Shown here: positions 25,053 to 33,668 of the stretch, one piece after another
Numbering within the stretch: the stretch's first letter is position 1
How the letters are laid out: the number at the start of each line of letters is the position of its first letter
Assembly: GCA_017495105.1 (NCBI GenBank)
Contig: JAFEIL010000234.1
Span: forward strand, 1-54,393
Length of the DNA: 54,393 nt
Source of the DNA: Emticicia sp.
Lineage (GTDB): Bacteria; Bacteroidota; Bacteroidia; Cytophagales; Spirosomataceae
Direction of reading: 5' to 3'
The notes under the pieces: model-generated
Seen by the model: the letters and a program-made list of their open reading frames with translations, nothing else
Database searches by the model: none
What the model was told of the DNA's origin: nothing
Translations under genes and position numbers: made by a program

Positions 25053-25991
25053 TTACTTCTTGCCTTTTCCGCCTCTTGATCTTTCTTTTTCTACTGTTAC
25101 GCCATTAGTGGTTTCAGTATATTTCAAATCACAAGTGCCATTACCATAATCAACTACTTTTTTTGTGCCATCTGCTGCTACAATTTCTTCTGTTCCACTC
25201 ACAGGGAATCCTTTTGAGTTCGAGCAAGAATTTTTTGTCACAAGTGCTTTAGTGATATTGCTTGAAAATTTAGTGCCATCACTTGAGCTACCAGTTGTCG
25301 AGCCAGTCACCGATGATTCGTCGTCGTTGCTGTTAGCAGTTCCTTTGTTATCTACTTTTCTTGAACGTGTGCTTGTATAAGTGATAGTTTTACCCGATTT
25401 TGAGTTTAAAACAGTCATTTTTTCTAGTTTTTCGCTGGCGGTGGCTTTGCCGATTACTACTGTGGTTGCGATAGTGTGCGAACCGTTTATTGTAATCGTA
25501 TCACGCTTTAAATTATTGTAAGTAACTGTCCTTACTAAACTTCCTGAAAAAGTAGAATCTGGTTTTACAGGCATTGTAATGGTCATTTTTCCACCTACTG
25601 GAGTTGTGCCACAAACACCACCTGCTACTGCTGAATAATCATATACAATTGTGATAACATTATTAGCTACTGTCTTAGTTACCGTTGCACAATTTCCATC
25701 TTTTCCTTTCCATGGTTTATTCCATCCCATGCCCAACATCGGAAAAATACCATTTCCTTTATCAAGAGCTTCGCCAGTTTCTCTGAAATTTCTGCCTCCA
25801 AATGGCATAAAAGTTACCTCATCGGCCAATTCATACGCTGCTTCTGATTGTTCGTTGGCGGTTTGGCTGTCAATTACTGCATTGGCTAATTGGTCACTTG
25901 ATGTAACAGTGTCAGTAGTTTTGTCGCACGCAATCATTGATGCCCCTAAGGCAATACACAAAGTTGTAATTTTGAAAAAATTGGTCTTCAT
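25053..25991 (-). CDS. Predicted secreted lipoprotein, unknown function
   Basis: 312 residues. Signal peptide with lipobox SMIAC (Cys22). The mature protein is Thr/Ser/Asn-rich, mostly beta in appearance, with six or so further cysteines (NCATV, GGVCGTT, KNSCSNSK, GTCDLKY) that could form disulfides. The C-terminus is strongly basic (KERSRGGKGKK). No family is recognised. It is monocistronic. Confidence 0.75.
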   Translation of the reverse strand: MKTNFFKITTLCIALGASMIACDKTTDTVTSSDQLANAVIDSQTANEQSEAAYELADEVTFMPFGGRNFRETGEALDKGNGIFPMLGMGWNKPWKGKDGNCATVTKTVANNVITIVYDYSAVAGGVCGTTPVGGKMTITMPVKPDSTFSGSLVRTVTYNNLKRDTITINGSHTIATTVVIGKATASEKLEKMTVLNSKSGKTITYTSTRSRKVDNKGTANSNDDESSVTGSTTGSSSDGTKFSSNITKALVTKNSCSNSKGFPVSGTEEIVAADGTKKVVDYGNGTCDLKYTETTNGVTVEKERSRGGKGKK

Positions 25992-26433
25992 TTTGAATTT
26001 GTAAGTTTAAGAGTAATACATAAAAATTTATTGTGTACACATCTTTTCATAAAAATTTGGATAGACTTAAAACTGTTTATAATTCTTGATTCTGTGATAA
26101 AGACGTAGGCTTTGATTGGATTGGTTGCACAGGGTTTAAAAGAATTTTTAAATAATTTAAATTTGTGGTGAGTTTTGTTAAAAGTCTTTAATAGTTAAAA
26201 TAAGTCTTTAAATAAAATAACATTTGTTTTTGAAATACTATAAGTGGTTGAAAATCAGGTAGATATGTCAATAAAAATCGTTTGTAAAACGTAATTGATA
26301 AATCGTAATTTACTCAATCCTTTCTGTTTCGAGTTTTTGACAGTAGTTTTGTTGAAAAATGCTTCTAAAAGGTCATATAAAGCCTGAATATTTTAGAAAA
26401 ACTTCAATGTGCTTTTGCGATTTATGATTTTTT
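25992..26433. other. 442-bp gap between divergent genes
   Basis: Very AT-rich. It must hold promoters for the lipoprotein (minus) and the MFS transporter (plus), but no convincing promoter pair was found; TAAATTTG at 26158-26165 fits the -7 box yet is about 270 bp from the plus-strand gene. No gene or RNA was recognised. Confidence 0.5.
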
Positions 26434-27621
26434 ATGAAAAAACAATCTGATAGTATTTTCTCGCTTCAATTTTGGTTACTTTGTTTGAGTTCGTTGGTGT
26501 TCTTTTGTAGTTTCAATATGCTCATACCTGAGCTGCCCGATTATCTAACAAGTTTAGGTGGGGAAGAATATAAAGGCTTGATTATTAGCTTGTTTACACT
26601 CACAGCAGCCTTGTCTCGCCCGTTTAGTGGCCGCCTTACTGACCGCATCGGACGAGTGCCCGTCATGGCTTTTGGTTCGTTGGTTTGCTTTGTTTGTGGT
26701 TTTTTCTACCCCATCGTTACAACGGTTTATCCTTTTTTATTTTTGCGTTTGGTGCATGGTTTTTCTACGGGTTTTAAGCCAACCGGAACAGCTGCCTACA
26801 TTGCAGACATTGTGCCTGTGCATCGAAGAGGAGAAGCAATGGGTATGCACGGACTCATGGGTAGCCTCGGAATGGCTTTTGGTCCTGCACTTGGCAGTTG
26901 GATTGCCGCTACGTTTTCGCTGAATGTTTTGTTTCATGTTTCGTCGATGTTTGCACTTATTTCGATTGTGATTTTGTATAATATGAAAGAAACTTTGCCG
27001 AAAGAAAAGCAAGAAAAATTCACGCTTAACTCGCTGAAAATCAATCGAAATGATATGTTTGACAGCATGGTTTTGCCAGCGGCAATTGTAGTTTTTTTGA
27101 CTTCATTCAGCTACGGTGCAATCGTAACGCTTGCCCCCGATTTGACCAAAACCGTTGGAATAAAAAACAAAGGTATTTTCTTTCTGATATACACACTTTC
27201 GTCATTGTTTATAAGGGTTGTTGCGGGGAAATTCTCTGACCGAAACGGTCGAATTTCAGTGCTTCGATGGGCCTGTATGGTTTTGATTGGCGGAATGATG
27301 CTACCAGTTTTTGCCAGTAATATTTACACTTTTGTGGGTTCGGCTATTCTTTTTGGTTTAGCCTTAGGGGTTATTTCGCCCATTACTCAAGCTTGGACGG
27401 TCGATTTATGCGAAGAAGAAAATCGTGGTCGAGCATTGGCTACGATGTATATTTCGCTCGAAGCAGGTATTGGCTTAGGTGCTTTTTTCTCAGCTTGGAT
27501 TTACGGAAATGATGCCAGCCGTTTCCCGATTGCATTTGCTGCAATGGGTAGTTTTTCGATAATTGCTTTGATTTATCTTTATTCACCAAAGATTCGAGCG
27601 ATGAAAGCTAAAGTATTGTAG
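26434..27621 (+). CDS. MFS transporter
   Basis: 395 residues with about twelve membrane segments. The loop 2-3 signature is SRPFSGRLTDRIGRVPVMAF (about residues 61-80) and the second half has its counterpart RVVAGKFSDRNGRISVL. This is the drug/sugar-type major facilitator fold; the substrate is unknown. It is followed by a tandem repeat array instead of another gene. Confidence 0.88.
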   Translation: MKKQSDSIFSLQFWLLCLSSLVFFCSFNMLIPELPDYLTSLGGEEYKGLIISLFTLTAALSRPFSGRLTDRIGRVPVMAFGSLVCFVCGFFYPIVTTVYPFLFLRLVHGFSTGFKPTGTAAYIADIVPVHRRGEAMGMHGLMGSLGMAFGPALGSWIAATFSLNVLFHVSSMFALISIVILYNMKETLPKEKQEKFTLNSLKINRNDMFDSMVLPAAIVVFLTSFSYGAIVTLAPDLTKTVGIKNKGIFFLIYTLSSLFIRVVAGKFSDRNGRISVLRWACMVLIGGMMLPVFASNIYTFVGSAILFGLALGVISPITQAWTVDLCEEENRGRALATMYISLEAGIGLGAFFSAWIYGNDASRFPIAFAAMGSFSIIALIYLYSPKIRAMKAKVL

Positions 27622-27639
27622 GACAGCTTTGTAACCTGT

Positions 27640-27792
27640 CAATTTATACTGTATTATTGAATAATTTCTTTTGATAGGTTGAAAAATTATCAATTTATGC
27701 CATATTATTGAATAATTTCTTTTGACAGGTTGAAAAATTATCAATTTATGCCATATTATTGAATAATTTCTTTTGACAGGTTGAAAACCTGT
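27640..27792. repeat. 51-bp tandem repeat, three copies
   Basis: Units start at 27640, 27691 and 27742, each beginning CAATTTAT and containing TTATTGAATAATTTCTTTTG and GA(T/C)AGGTTGAAAA. The last copy runs into the complete GACAGGTT/AACCTGTC palindrome (27775-27797); in the first two the right arm is AATTAT. A degenerate copy of the palindrome precedes the array (27618-27639). It looks like duplication of a decayed hairpin. Confidence 0.85.
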
Positions 27793-27797
27793 CCTAC
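27775..27797. repeat. GACAGGTT/AACCTGTC palindrome, second exact copy
   Basis: Identical over 23 bases to 23734-23756, again between convergent genes (MFS and Nudix). Likely terminator function. Confidence 0.75.
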
Positions 27798-27801
27798 ATT
27801 T

Positions 27802-28245
27802 TTAAAACCACTGTTGGTCAATCTTTCCAATATATTTATTATTGAGTTTTCCTGCTAAATAATCTTGAATAGATTTTGTGAGATTTGGATAAAGATTTAC
27901 TGTGTCTAAATCACTTATATTCAGCCATTTAATGCCCAAAGCCGAAGTTTCATTGGGGTTCAGCGTTGGAATTCCTGCCTTGATTTTTCCTTCAAAAAGC
28001 AGATGTAAGGTGTGCTTTTTACGGTCTTCAAAATAAACTTCTCCGACCAAAATCATTACTCCGACTGTAACCTCAATTCCCAACTCTTCTTGCATTTCAC
28101 GAGACAAAGCTTCACTTAGGTATTCGCCGAGTTCTAAATTTCCACCTGGTAAATTATATACTTCTTGCCCGCCGTAGTTATACTGCATGGTAAGCACTTG
28201 CTGATTTTCGATGATTAAAACTGCTGGACGTACATTAATTGGCAT
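27802..28245 (-). CDS. Nudix hydrolase
   Basis: Pyrophosphatase of 147 residues that cleaves nucleoside diphosphates linked to other groups. The Nudix box is complete: Gly35, Glu41, Arg49-Glu50, Glu53-Glu54, Gly56 (GNLELGEYLSEALSREMQEE). The C-terminal part LGIKWLNISDLDTVNLYPNL resembles ADP-ribose or mutT-like members. I chose ATG 28245; upstream codons to 28296 are not family-like. The substrate is undetermined. Confidence 0.87.
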   Translation of the reverse strand: MPINVRPAVLIIENQQVLTMQYNYGGQEVYNLPGGNLELGEYLSEALSREMQEELGIEVTVGVMILVGEVYFEDRKKHTLHLLFEGKIKAGIPTLNPNETSALGIKWLNISDLDTVNLYPNLTKSIQDYLAGKLNNKYIGKIDQQWF

Positions 28246-28667
28246 AAAAAAATTCTTTAAAATGATAAAATAGCTGCTTGGTTGATTGTAACACATTAAA
28301 TTATTTGGCTTTACAGTCAGTGATTTAGCTCTTATTGAGGTTTTTAGTGATTTTATTAGGCAAAATACGCATTAATTTTAAAAAAAGGAACATTCACGCC
28401 TCATGTCTTTGGTTTAATAAAGATGGCTTATCTGTTGTACGGATATTGATGCTTTTAAACCGAATTTGATACTTTTTTATAAAAAATATTCTTACCCACG
28501 ACTTACAATAGCTTTATACTCAGAAGCTTACCGAACTTAAAAATATAAAAATTGATAGCCAAAAGTGATAGGTATTCTAAAAATTTGAATATTACACAAG
28601 ATTGTTTTGAGTTTCGCGGTAGATGCACTAATTTTACATCCGCAAAAATGCAAAATTCTAAGCGAAA
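28246..28667. other. 422-bp gap before pdhB
   Basis: AT-rich and without a recognisable gene. TAATTTTA at about 28628 is one base off the -7 consensus and could serve pdhB. No riboswitch-like structure was recognised. Confidence 0.45.
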
Positions 28668-29651
28668 ATGAGAGAAATACAATTTAGAGAAGCCCTACGT
28701 GAAGCCTTATCAGAAGAAATGCGTCGTGATGAAAACGTTTTCTTGATGGGTGAAGAAGTAGCCGAATATAACGGTGCTTATAAAGTAAGTCAAGGAATGT
28801 TGGATGAATTTGGAGCAAAACGAGTTATCGACACACCAATCGCCGAATTAGGTTTCGGAGGAATTGGAGTTGGTGCTGCAGTCAATGGTTTGCGTCCAAT
28901 TATCGAATTCATGACTTTTAATTTTTCTTTGGTAGCCATTGACCAAATCATCAACTCGGCAGCTAAGTTTATGTCAATGTCGGCTGGTCAGTATTCTTGT
29001 CCGATTGTATTTCGTGGGCCAACCGGAAATGCTGGTCAGTTAGGAGCTCAACACTCACAAAACTTTGAAAATTGGTTTGCCAATACTCCAGGTTTAAAAG
29101 TCGTTGTGCCTCATAGCCCTTACGAGGCTAAAGGTTTATTGAAAGCTTCAATTCGTGATAATGACCCTACAATCTTCATGGAATCGGAGCAAATGTATGG
29201 CGATAAAGGTGAAGTGCCAGAAGGTGAATATATTATTCCATTGGGTAAAGCCAATGTAATGAAAGAAGGCTCAAGCGTAACAATAGTTTCGTTTGGAAAA
29301 ATGATTCCAAGAGTTGTTCTTCCAGCAATTGCTGAATTAGAAAAAGATGGAATCAGCGTTGAGTTAATTGACTTACGCACCGTTCGTCCGATTGATTACG
29401 CAACTGTTATCAATTCGGTGAAGAAAACAAACCGTTGTGTAGTAGTTGAAGAAGCGTGGCCTTTGGCAGCGATTTCATCAGAAATTACTTATCACTTACA
29501 ACGTTATGCATTTGATTATTTAGATGCTCCAGTGATTCGTGTAAACAACATGGATATTCCGCTTCACTATGCTCCGACGCTCATCGAAGCTACACTACCA
29601 AATGTAAAACGTACGGTAGATGCAGTCAAGCAAGTGATGTATAAAAAATAA
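28668..29651 (+). CDS. pdhB: Pyruvate dehydrogenase E1 component, beta subunit
   Basis: 327 residues. Part of the thiamine-diphosphate E1 of the pyruvate dehydrogenase complex (pyruvate to acetyl-E2 and CO2). MREIQFREALREALSEEMRR, FLMGEEVAEYNGAYKVSQGM, DTPIAELGFGGIGVGAAVNG and VVVEEAWPLAAISSEI match PdhB closely; branched-chain or acetoin E1 beta are less likely. It stands alone: E1 alpha, E2 and E3 are not adjacent, and a strong terminator follows. Confidence 0.9.
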   Translation: MREIQFREALREALSEEMRRDENVFLMGEEVAEYNGAYKVSQGMLDEFGAKRVIDTPIAELGFGGIGVGAAVNGLRPIIEFMTFNFSLVAIDQIINSAAKFMSMSAGQYSCPIVFRGPTGNAGQLGAQHSQNFENWFANTPGLKVVVPHSPYEAKGLLKASIRDNDPTIFMESEQMYGDKGEVPEGEYIIPLGKANVMKEGSSVTIVSFGKMIPRVVLPAIAELEKDGISVELIDLRTVRPIDYATVINSVKKTNRCVVVEEAWPLAAISSEITYHLQRYAFDYLDAPVIRVNNMDIPLHYAPTLIEATLPNVKRTVDAVKQVMYKK

Positions 29652-29663
29652 AAGTATAGATTC

Positions 29664-29701
29664 AAAAAAAGCATTGTTCGTTTTCGAGCAATGCTTTTTT
29701 T
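29664..29701 (+). terminator. Terminator after pdhB
   Basis: AAAAAAAGCATTGTTCG pairs with CGAGCAATGCTTTTTTT through a TTTT loop, a 17-bp stem with one G-U pair, starting 12 bp past the stop. Confidence 0.88.
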
Positions 29702-29773
29702 GTTCGATTTTATATTTTTTGTGTAAAAGATATTTTTCTAAGCAATCTATTCATAAACAAAACCTAACATAAA

Positions 29774-30769
29774 ATGAATTATACAGCATCACCGCAGCGA
29801 TACCAAGATATGGAATATCGTCGTTGTGGTAAAAGCGGACTAAAACTTCCAGCACTTTCATTGGGGCTTTGGCATAATTTCGGTGGCATTGATAATTTTG
29901 AAAATGCTCGAACAATTTTAAAATTGGCTTTCGATAGCGGCGTTACGCACATCGACTTAGCCAATAATTATGGGCCACCAGCGGGTTCGGCCGAAGAAAC
30001 TTTCGGGCAGGTTTTTAAGAAAGATTTTAAACCTTACCGAGACGAAATGGTGATTACCACCAAAGCTGGTTTTTATATGTGGGAAGGCCCTTACGGAGAA
30101 TGGGGTTCAAAAAAATACTTGGTTTCGAGCTTAGACCAAAGCCTGAAACGAATGGGTTTAGATTACGTAGATATTTTTTATCATCACCGTCCAGACCCTG
30201 AAACACCTTTGGAAGAAACAATGTCGGCACTTGACTTGATTGTTCGTCAAGGAAAAGCCTTGTATGCTGGAATTTCCAATTACAGTGCAACCGATACCGA
30301 AAAAGCCACTCAGATTCTGAAAGAATTAGGCACGCCTTGTATCATTCACCAAGCAAAATATTCGATGTTCGACCGTTGGGTAGAAGGTGGTTTGCTCGAT
30401 GTTTTGGAAGCAAACGGAGCAGGTTGCGTAGCGTTTTCGCCATTAGCACAGGGTTTATTATCAAACAAATATATCAAAGGAATTCCAGCCGATTCGAGAG
30501 CAGCTTCGGGGCGTGGTAATGGTGCGATTGAAGAAGGCAGAATTACGGAAGAAAATGTTAATAAAGTAATCAAACTCAATAAATTGGCTGAAAAACGCGG
30601 ACAAAATTTGGCACAAATGGCTTTGTCTTGGATTTTGAAAGACCCACGTATTACTTCAGTTATTTTGGGTGTGAGCAAGCCTCAGCAATTGACAGATTCG
30701 TTGGAATGTTTAAAAAATACTTCTTTCGATGACACAGAATTACAAGAAATTAATAGTATTTTGGCTTAA
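29774..30769 (+). CDS. yghZ: Aldo/keto reductase, L-glyceraldehyde 3-phosphate reductase type
   Basis: 331 residues, strikingly like E. coli YghZ (Gpr), which reduces L-glyceraldehyde 3-phosphate and methylglyoxal with NADPH. The AKR tetrad is Asp61 and Tyr66 (THIDLANNYGPP), Lys97 (TTKAGF) and His138 (FYHHRP). The YghZ-specific stretches CGKSGLKLPALSLGLWHNFG and YMWEGPYGEWGSKKYL are conserved. The next gene, a sugar dehydrogenase, starts 35 bp downstream. Confidence 0.9.
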   Translation: MNYTASPQRYQDMEYRRCGKSGLKLPALSLGLWHNFGGIDNFENARTILKLAFDSGVTHIDLANNYGPPAGSAEETFGQVFKKDFKPYRDEMVITTKAGFYMWEGPYGEWGSKKYLVSSLDQSLKRMGLDYVDIFYHHRPDPETPLEETMSALDLIVRQGKALYAGISNYSATDTEKATQILKELGTPCIIHQAKYSMFDRWVEGGLLDVLEANGAGCVAFSPLAQGLLSNKYIKGIPADSRAASGRGNGAIEEGRITEENVNKVIKLNKLAEKRGQNLAQMALSWILKDPRITSVILGVSKPQQLTDSLECLKNTSFDDTELQEINSILA

Positions 30770-30804
30770 AGAATAGTATTTCTAAATTTAAAATTAACAA
30801 ATAT

Positions 30805-32004
30805 ATGCAAAAAAATATTTTATTTTCATTGGCATTTAGTACGCTTACTTATGTTTCGTGTGCTCAAAGTGCAAGCACTTCGGTAGAAACCAAAACTCCG
30901 AATTCTACTTATCCATCGGCATTTGCTGGACAAACGCGTGTAGGAGCTGTAAAAACTCAAACACCTTATGCAGCTAAAGTTTTAACCGATGGATTAAAAT
31001 CTCCGTGGGCTGTAAAAAGTTTGCCCGATGGCAGATTGATTATCACCGAAAAAAGCGGCGTGATGAGAATCGCAAAGGTAAGTGGCGAATTAAGCAAGCC
31101 AATCACGGGTGCTCCTGCGGTGAACTCTGATGGTCAAGGCGGATTATTAGGTATTACTATTGACCCGAATTTCCAAAAAAATCGTATGATTTATTGGACT
31201 TTTTCTGAAAATGTAACAGGTGGCACGCATACATCGGTAGCCAAAGGAAAACTTTCGGCAGATGAAACCAAGATTGAAGGTGCAACCGTAATTTATCAAG
31301 CAACGCCTGCCCACAAAGGTAATTTGCATTATGGTGGAAGAATTATCTTTGATAAAAGCGGAAATCTGTTCGTCAGTACGGGTGAGCGTTCGGACAAAGT
31401 TACTCGCCCACAAGCACAGGAACTAAATTCAAGTTTGGGTAAAATTGTTCATATCACAACTGACGGAAAACCCGTTGCAGGAAATCCATTCATAGGAAAA
31501 GAAGGTGCAAAACCAGAATTGTATTCTTATGGACATAGAAACGTGCAAGGTTTAACTTTCCATCCAGTAACTGGTGAATTGTTTTCGAATGAATTTGGCC
31601 CAAGAGGTGGCGACGAAATTAATCACGTACAAGCAGGTAAAAATTATGGTTGGCCAACAATTACCTACGGTATTGAGTATAGCGGCAAACAAATTGGTGA
31701 GCCAGTTATTCAACAAAAAGAAGGTATGGAACAACCAGTTTATTATTGGGATCCATCAGTTTCGCCAAGTGGAATGACTTTTTATAGCGGAAATATGTTT
31801 TCAGAATGGAAAAACAACCTTTTCGTAGGCTGTTTGAGCGGAATGCATATTGCTCGTTTGATTATCGAAAACAACCGAGTAGTTGGCGAAGAAAGATTAT
31901 TAACCGAAGAATCTCAACGTTTTCGTGATGTAACACAAGGCAAAGATGGTGCTTTATACGCAGTTACTGACCAAGGTCGCCTTTATAGAATTGCTAAAAA
32001 ATAA
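30805..32004 (+). CDS. PQQ-dependent sugar dehydrogenase (soluble GDH/YliI-like)
   Basis: 399 residues. The six-bladed propeller family oxidises aldoses in the periplasm with pyrroloquinoline quinone. A signal peptide is present (MQKNILFSLAFSTLTYVSCA); Cys19 could be a lipidation site but the lipobox (YVSC) is poor. Propeller motifs: LKSPWAVKSLPDGRLIITEK, GGLLGITIDPNF, NLHYGGRIIFDKSGNLFVST, YSYGHRNVQGL, NEFGPRGGDEINHVQAGKNY and WDPSVSPSGMTFYSG. PQQ synthesis genes are not in the window. Confidence 0.88.
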   Translation: MQKNILFSLAFSTLTYVSCAQSASTSVETKTPNSTYPSAFAGQTRVGAVKTQTPYAAKVLTDGLKSPWAVKSLPDGRLIITEKSGVMRIAKVSGELSKPITGAPAVNSDGQGGLLGITIDPNFQKNRMIYWTFSENVTGGTHTSVAKGKLSADETKIEGATVIYQATPAHKGNLHYGGRIIFDKSGNLFVSTGERSDKVTRPQAQELNSSLGKIVHITTDGKPVAGNPFIGKEGAKPELYSYGHRNVQGLTFHPVTGELFSNEFGPRGGDEINHVQAGKNYGWPTITYGIEYSGKQIGEPVIQQKEGMEQPVYYWDPSVSPSGMTFYSGNMFSEWKNNLFVGCLSGMHIARLIIENNRVVGEERLLTEESQRFRDVTQGKDGALYAVTDQGRLYRIAKK

Positions 32005-32048
32005 GAAATAGTCCATAATCGGTGGTTGATAATCTACAGATTGTGAAT

Positions 32049-32100
32049 AAAAAAGTGTCTCGGTACCTGAGCTAAGTCGAAGGTCGAGACTCTTTTTTTT
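32049..32100 (+). terminator. Terminator after the sugar dehydrogenase gene
   Basis: AAAAAAGTGTCTCG and CGAGACTCTTTTTT pair (one mismatch) across a 22-base loop, ending in T8. Confidence 0.8.
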
Positions 32101-32175
32101 GCGATAATTCGTAGATATTAAGGTGAACCATGAGTAAATCGTAAACAATTGACTTTTAGTCGGTATTTCATAAGT

Positions 32176-32340
32176 TCAGAATACAACTGCGGAAAATAAC
32201 TCATTCTTATATGCCTTTGAAACCCACAGTTGATATTGAACGGCAACTCCACTGTATTTAACACCTCCACTACATAAAAATTTATCCCAACCTATTGATT
32301 CATTCGTTATTACTAAGGCGATTGGAGAAAAATTAGTCAT
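32176..32340 (-). CDS. Short ORF overlapping the end of the broken nuclease gene
   Basis: 54 codons beginning with ATG at 32340, which overlaps the nuclease stop codon (the ATGACTAA arrangement common in translational coupling). The product starts MTNFSPIALVITNESIGWDK and contains FLCSGGVKYSGVAVQYQLWV. After TGA at 32176-32178 the sequence in another frame continues as QLYSELMKYRLKVNC to a stop at 32118, as if one base were gained near 32195; this may therefore be the start of a decayed downstream gene. No family was recognised. Confidence 0.35.
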   Translation of the reverse strand: MTNFSPIALVITNESIGWDKFLCSGGVKYSGVAVQYQLWVSKAYKNELFSAVVF

Positions 32341-33423
32341 TCAAAAAAAGCTCAAAACTGTCAATTGCAGCTTTATCAATTGAAAAATTCCCTGATTTAT
32401 CTTTTGATACGATTACACTATCAAAACCAAGTAAATTCAATCTTTCATAAGTCGCTAATTCGCCTTCATTTAGTTGGAAAATTTTACGTAATAGCCAATC
32501 TGATAAAGCATTATTTGGATTTGTCATTAATGCCTTTGAATTATCTTGGCATAGTTTCGCACTAAAAATTTGCCCTGTTGGAATTTGTAAAGGAAATTCT
32601 TCATCACGATTTGGAAAAAAATTAGGATATTTTTTATGAATTTCCATAGGCACTGGAATATAAACTTCACCCAAATCTCTTTTTCTACCACCCGCATTCC
32701 ATTGATTTAGGCCACTCTTTTCAAAAACAAATTTTTGCTTTTCTTTAATTCCATATAGATGTAAAATGACATAATTAATTCCTTTTTGTAAAAAATCTGT
32801 AGCTGGAGCAAAATCTTTTTCTCACCAAACAAATCTAAAAGTAGTGAAAAAGGGTCTTCTACAATTTCAATTGGTAAGCGAAAAGCATTTTGAGGAATTG
32901 TGAATTTACGAAAAAGCGTACTTTTAGAAAAATTAAAAGAGTAAGCATTTTTACCATCTTCAAATTGCAAACTACTATCTTTCATTTTTACCGAATTGAC
33001 ATTTTCAATATCAATAACTTGGTAATCTGTTTCAAATAATAATAGTTCTTTTTCTCTTCTTGCTACAACATGATAAATTGAATTTTCAATGTCATACAAA
33101 CGCATAGCCAATTCTATCCTTTCATTCCTAAACTCGGCTAATTTTATAGCTAACTCCTTGCCAGTTAAGTCTTTAAGTTCTCTTGATTAAGTATTAAATT
33201 CTGCAATTTTCTCAACTTTATTATTTGTGGGAGCCACAAAAGTTTTTAAACCTATACCATTCTTATTGAAATTAGCATCAAAAGCAGTATCTGAACGAGA
33301 TAAATTTCCTGCATCAAAACATCTACAAAAAATATTTTCTGCTGCCCGATAATATAAATAAGGCACATCACTATCGCTAAATAATTTTGATAATTGCGGA
33401 AGGAGAATTAATGTACTATAAAA
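32333..33423 (-). pseudogene. Restriction-endonuclease-like protein with B3-type C-terminal domain, disrupted
   Basis: Three pieces join into one protein of about 360 residues. Piece one (from about 33420) reads YSTLILLPQLSKLFSDSDVP, then PYLYYRAAENIFCRCFDAGN and GIGLKTFVAP, and ends at a TAA (33187-33189). Piece two continues in the same frame as SRELKDLTGKELAIKLAEFR to FGEKK. A missing A in the A-run at 32816-32820 (T-run on the plus strand) shifts the frame; piece three continues DFAPATDFLQKGINYVIL, then GLNQWNAGGRKRDLGEVYIP and NPNNALSDWLLRKIFQL. The last part resembles the B3-like DNA-binding domain at the C-terminus of NgoFVII-type restriction enzymes. No standard start codon is visible in frame at the 5' end. 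Inactive unless these are sequencing errors. Confidence 0.72.
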
Positions 33424-33668
33424 TCAGCAATAATGTCTGAAATGTCAGCTTGATCTTCATTCATTACAATTTTGCCAGTTAAAAAATTAATAAAATTTCG
33501 AATATCTCTTTGCTTTTCAAGAGGATGGAGGAATTTCAAGAAGGGATTTTTTGTAGAAAACTCTCCAATAAAAAAAAATATGTCTGTTTTAAAAGTATCA
33601 GCATAATTATCTGATTTTTCATTAAGATTTTCAATTAAAAAACTTATTTTTTCTTCAAAAGTCAGCAT
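33408..33668 (-). CDS. 86-residue protein of unknown function in the nuclease operon
   Basis: It starts MLTFEEKISFLIENLNEKSD, is acidic overall and mostly helical in appearance, with FTK-like residues but no recognised motif. Its start overlaps the end of the DUF3883 gene by 7 bp and its end overlaps the start of the broken nuclease gene, so the three were translated from one message. It may be a subunit or small regulator of the nuclease module. Confidence 0.6.
   Translation of the reverse strand: MLTFEEKISFLIENLNEKSDNYADTFKTDIFFFIGEFSTKNPFLKFLHPLEKQRDIRNFINFLTGKIVMNEDQADISDIIADFIVH

Noticed and set aside
27640-27797. CRISPR array
   Set aside because: The three 51-bp units follow one another directly without unique spacers, and no cas genes are present.
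31954-32148. 64-codon minus-strand ORF
   Set aside because: It spans the terminator of the sugar dehydrogenase gene and the end of that gene in antisense; only the upstream 54-codon ORF has coding character.
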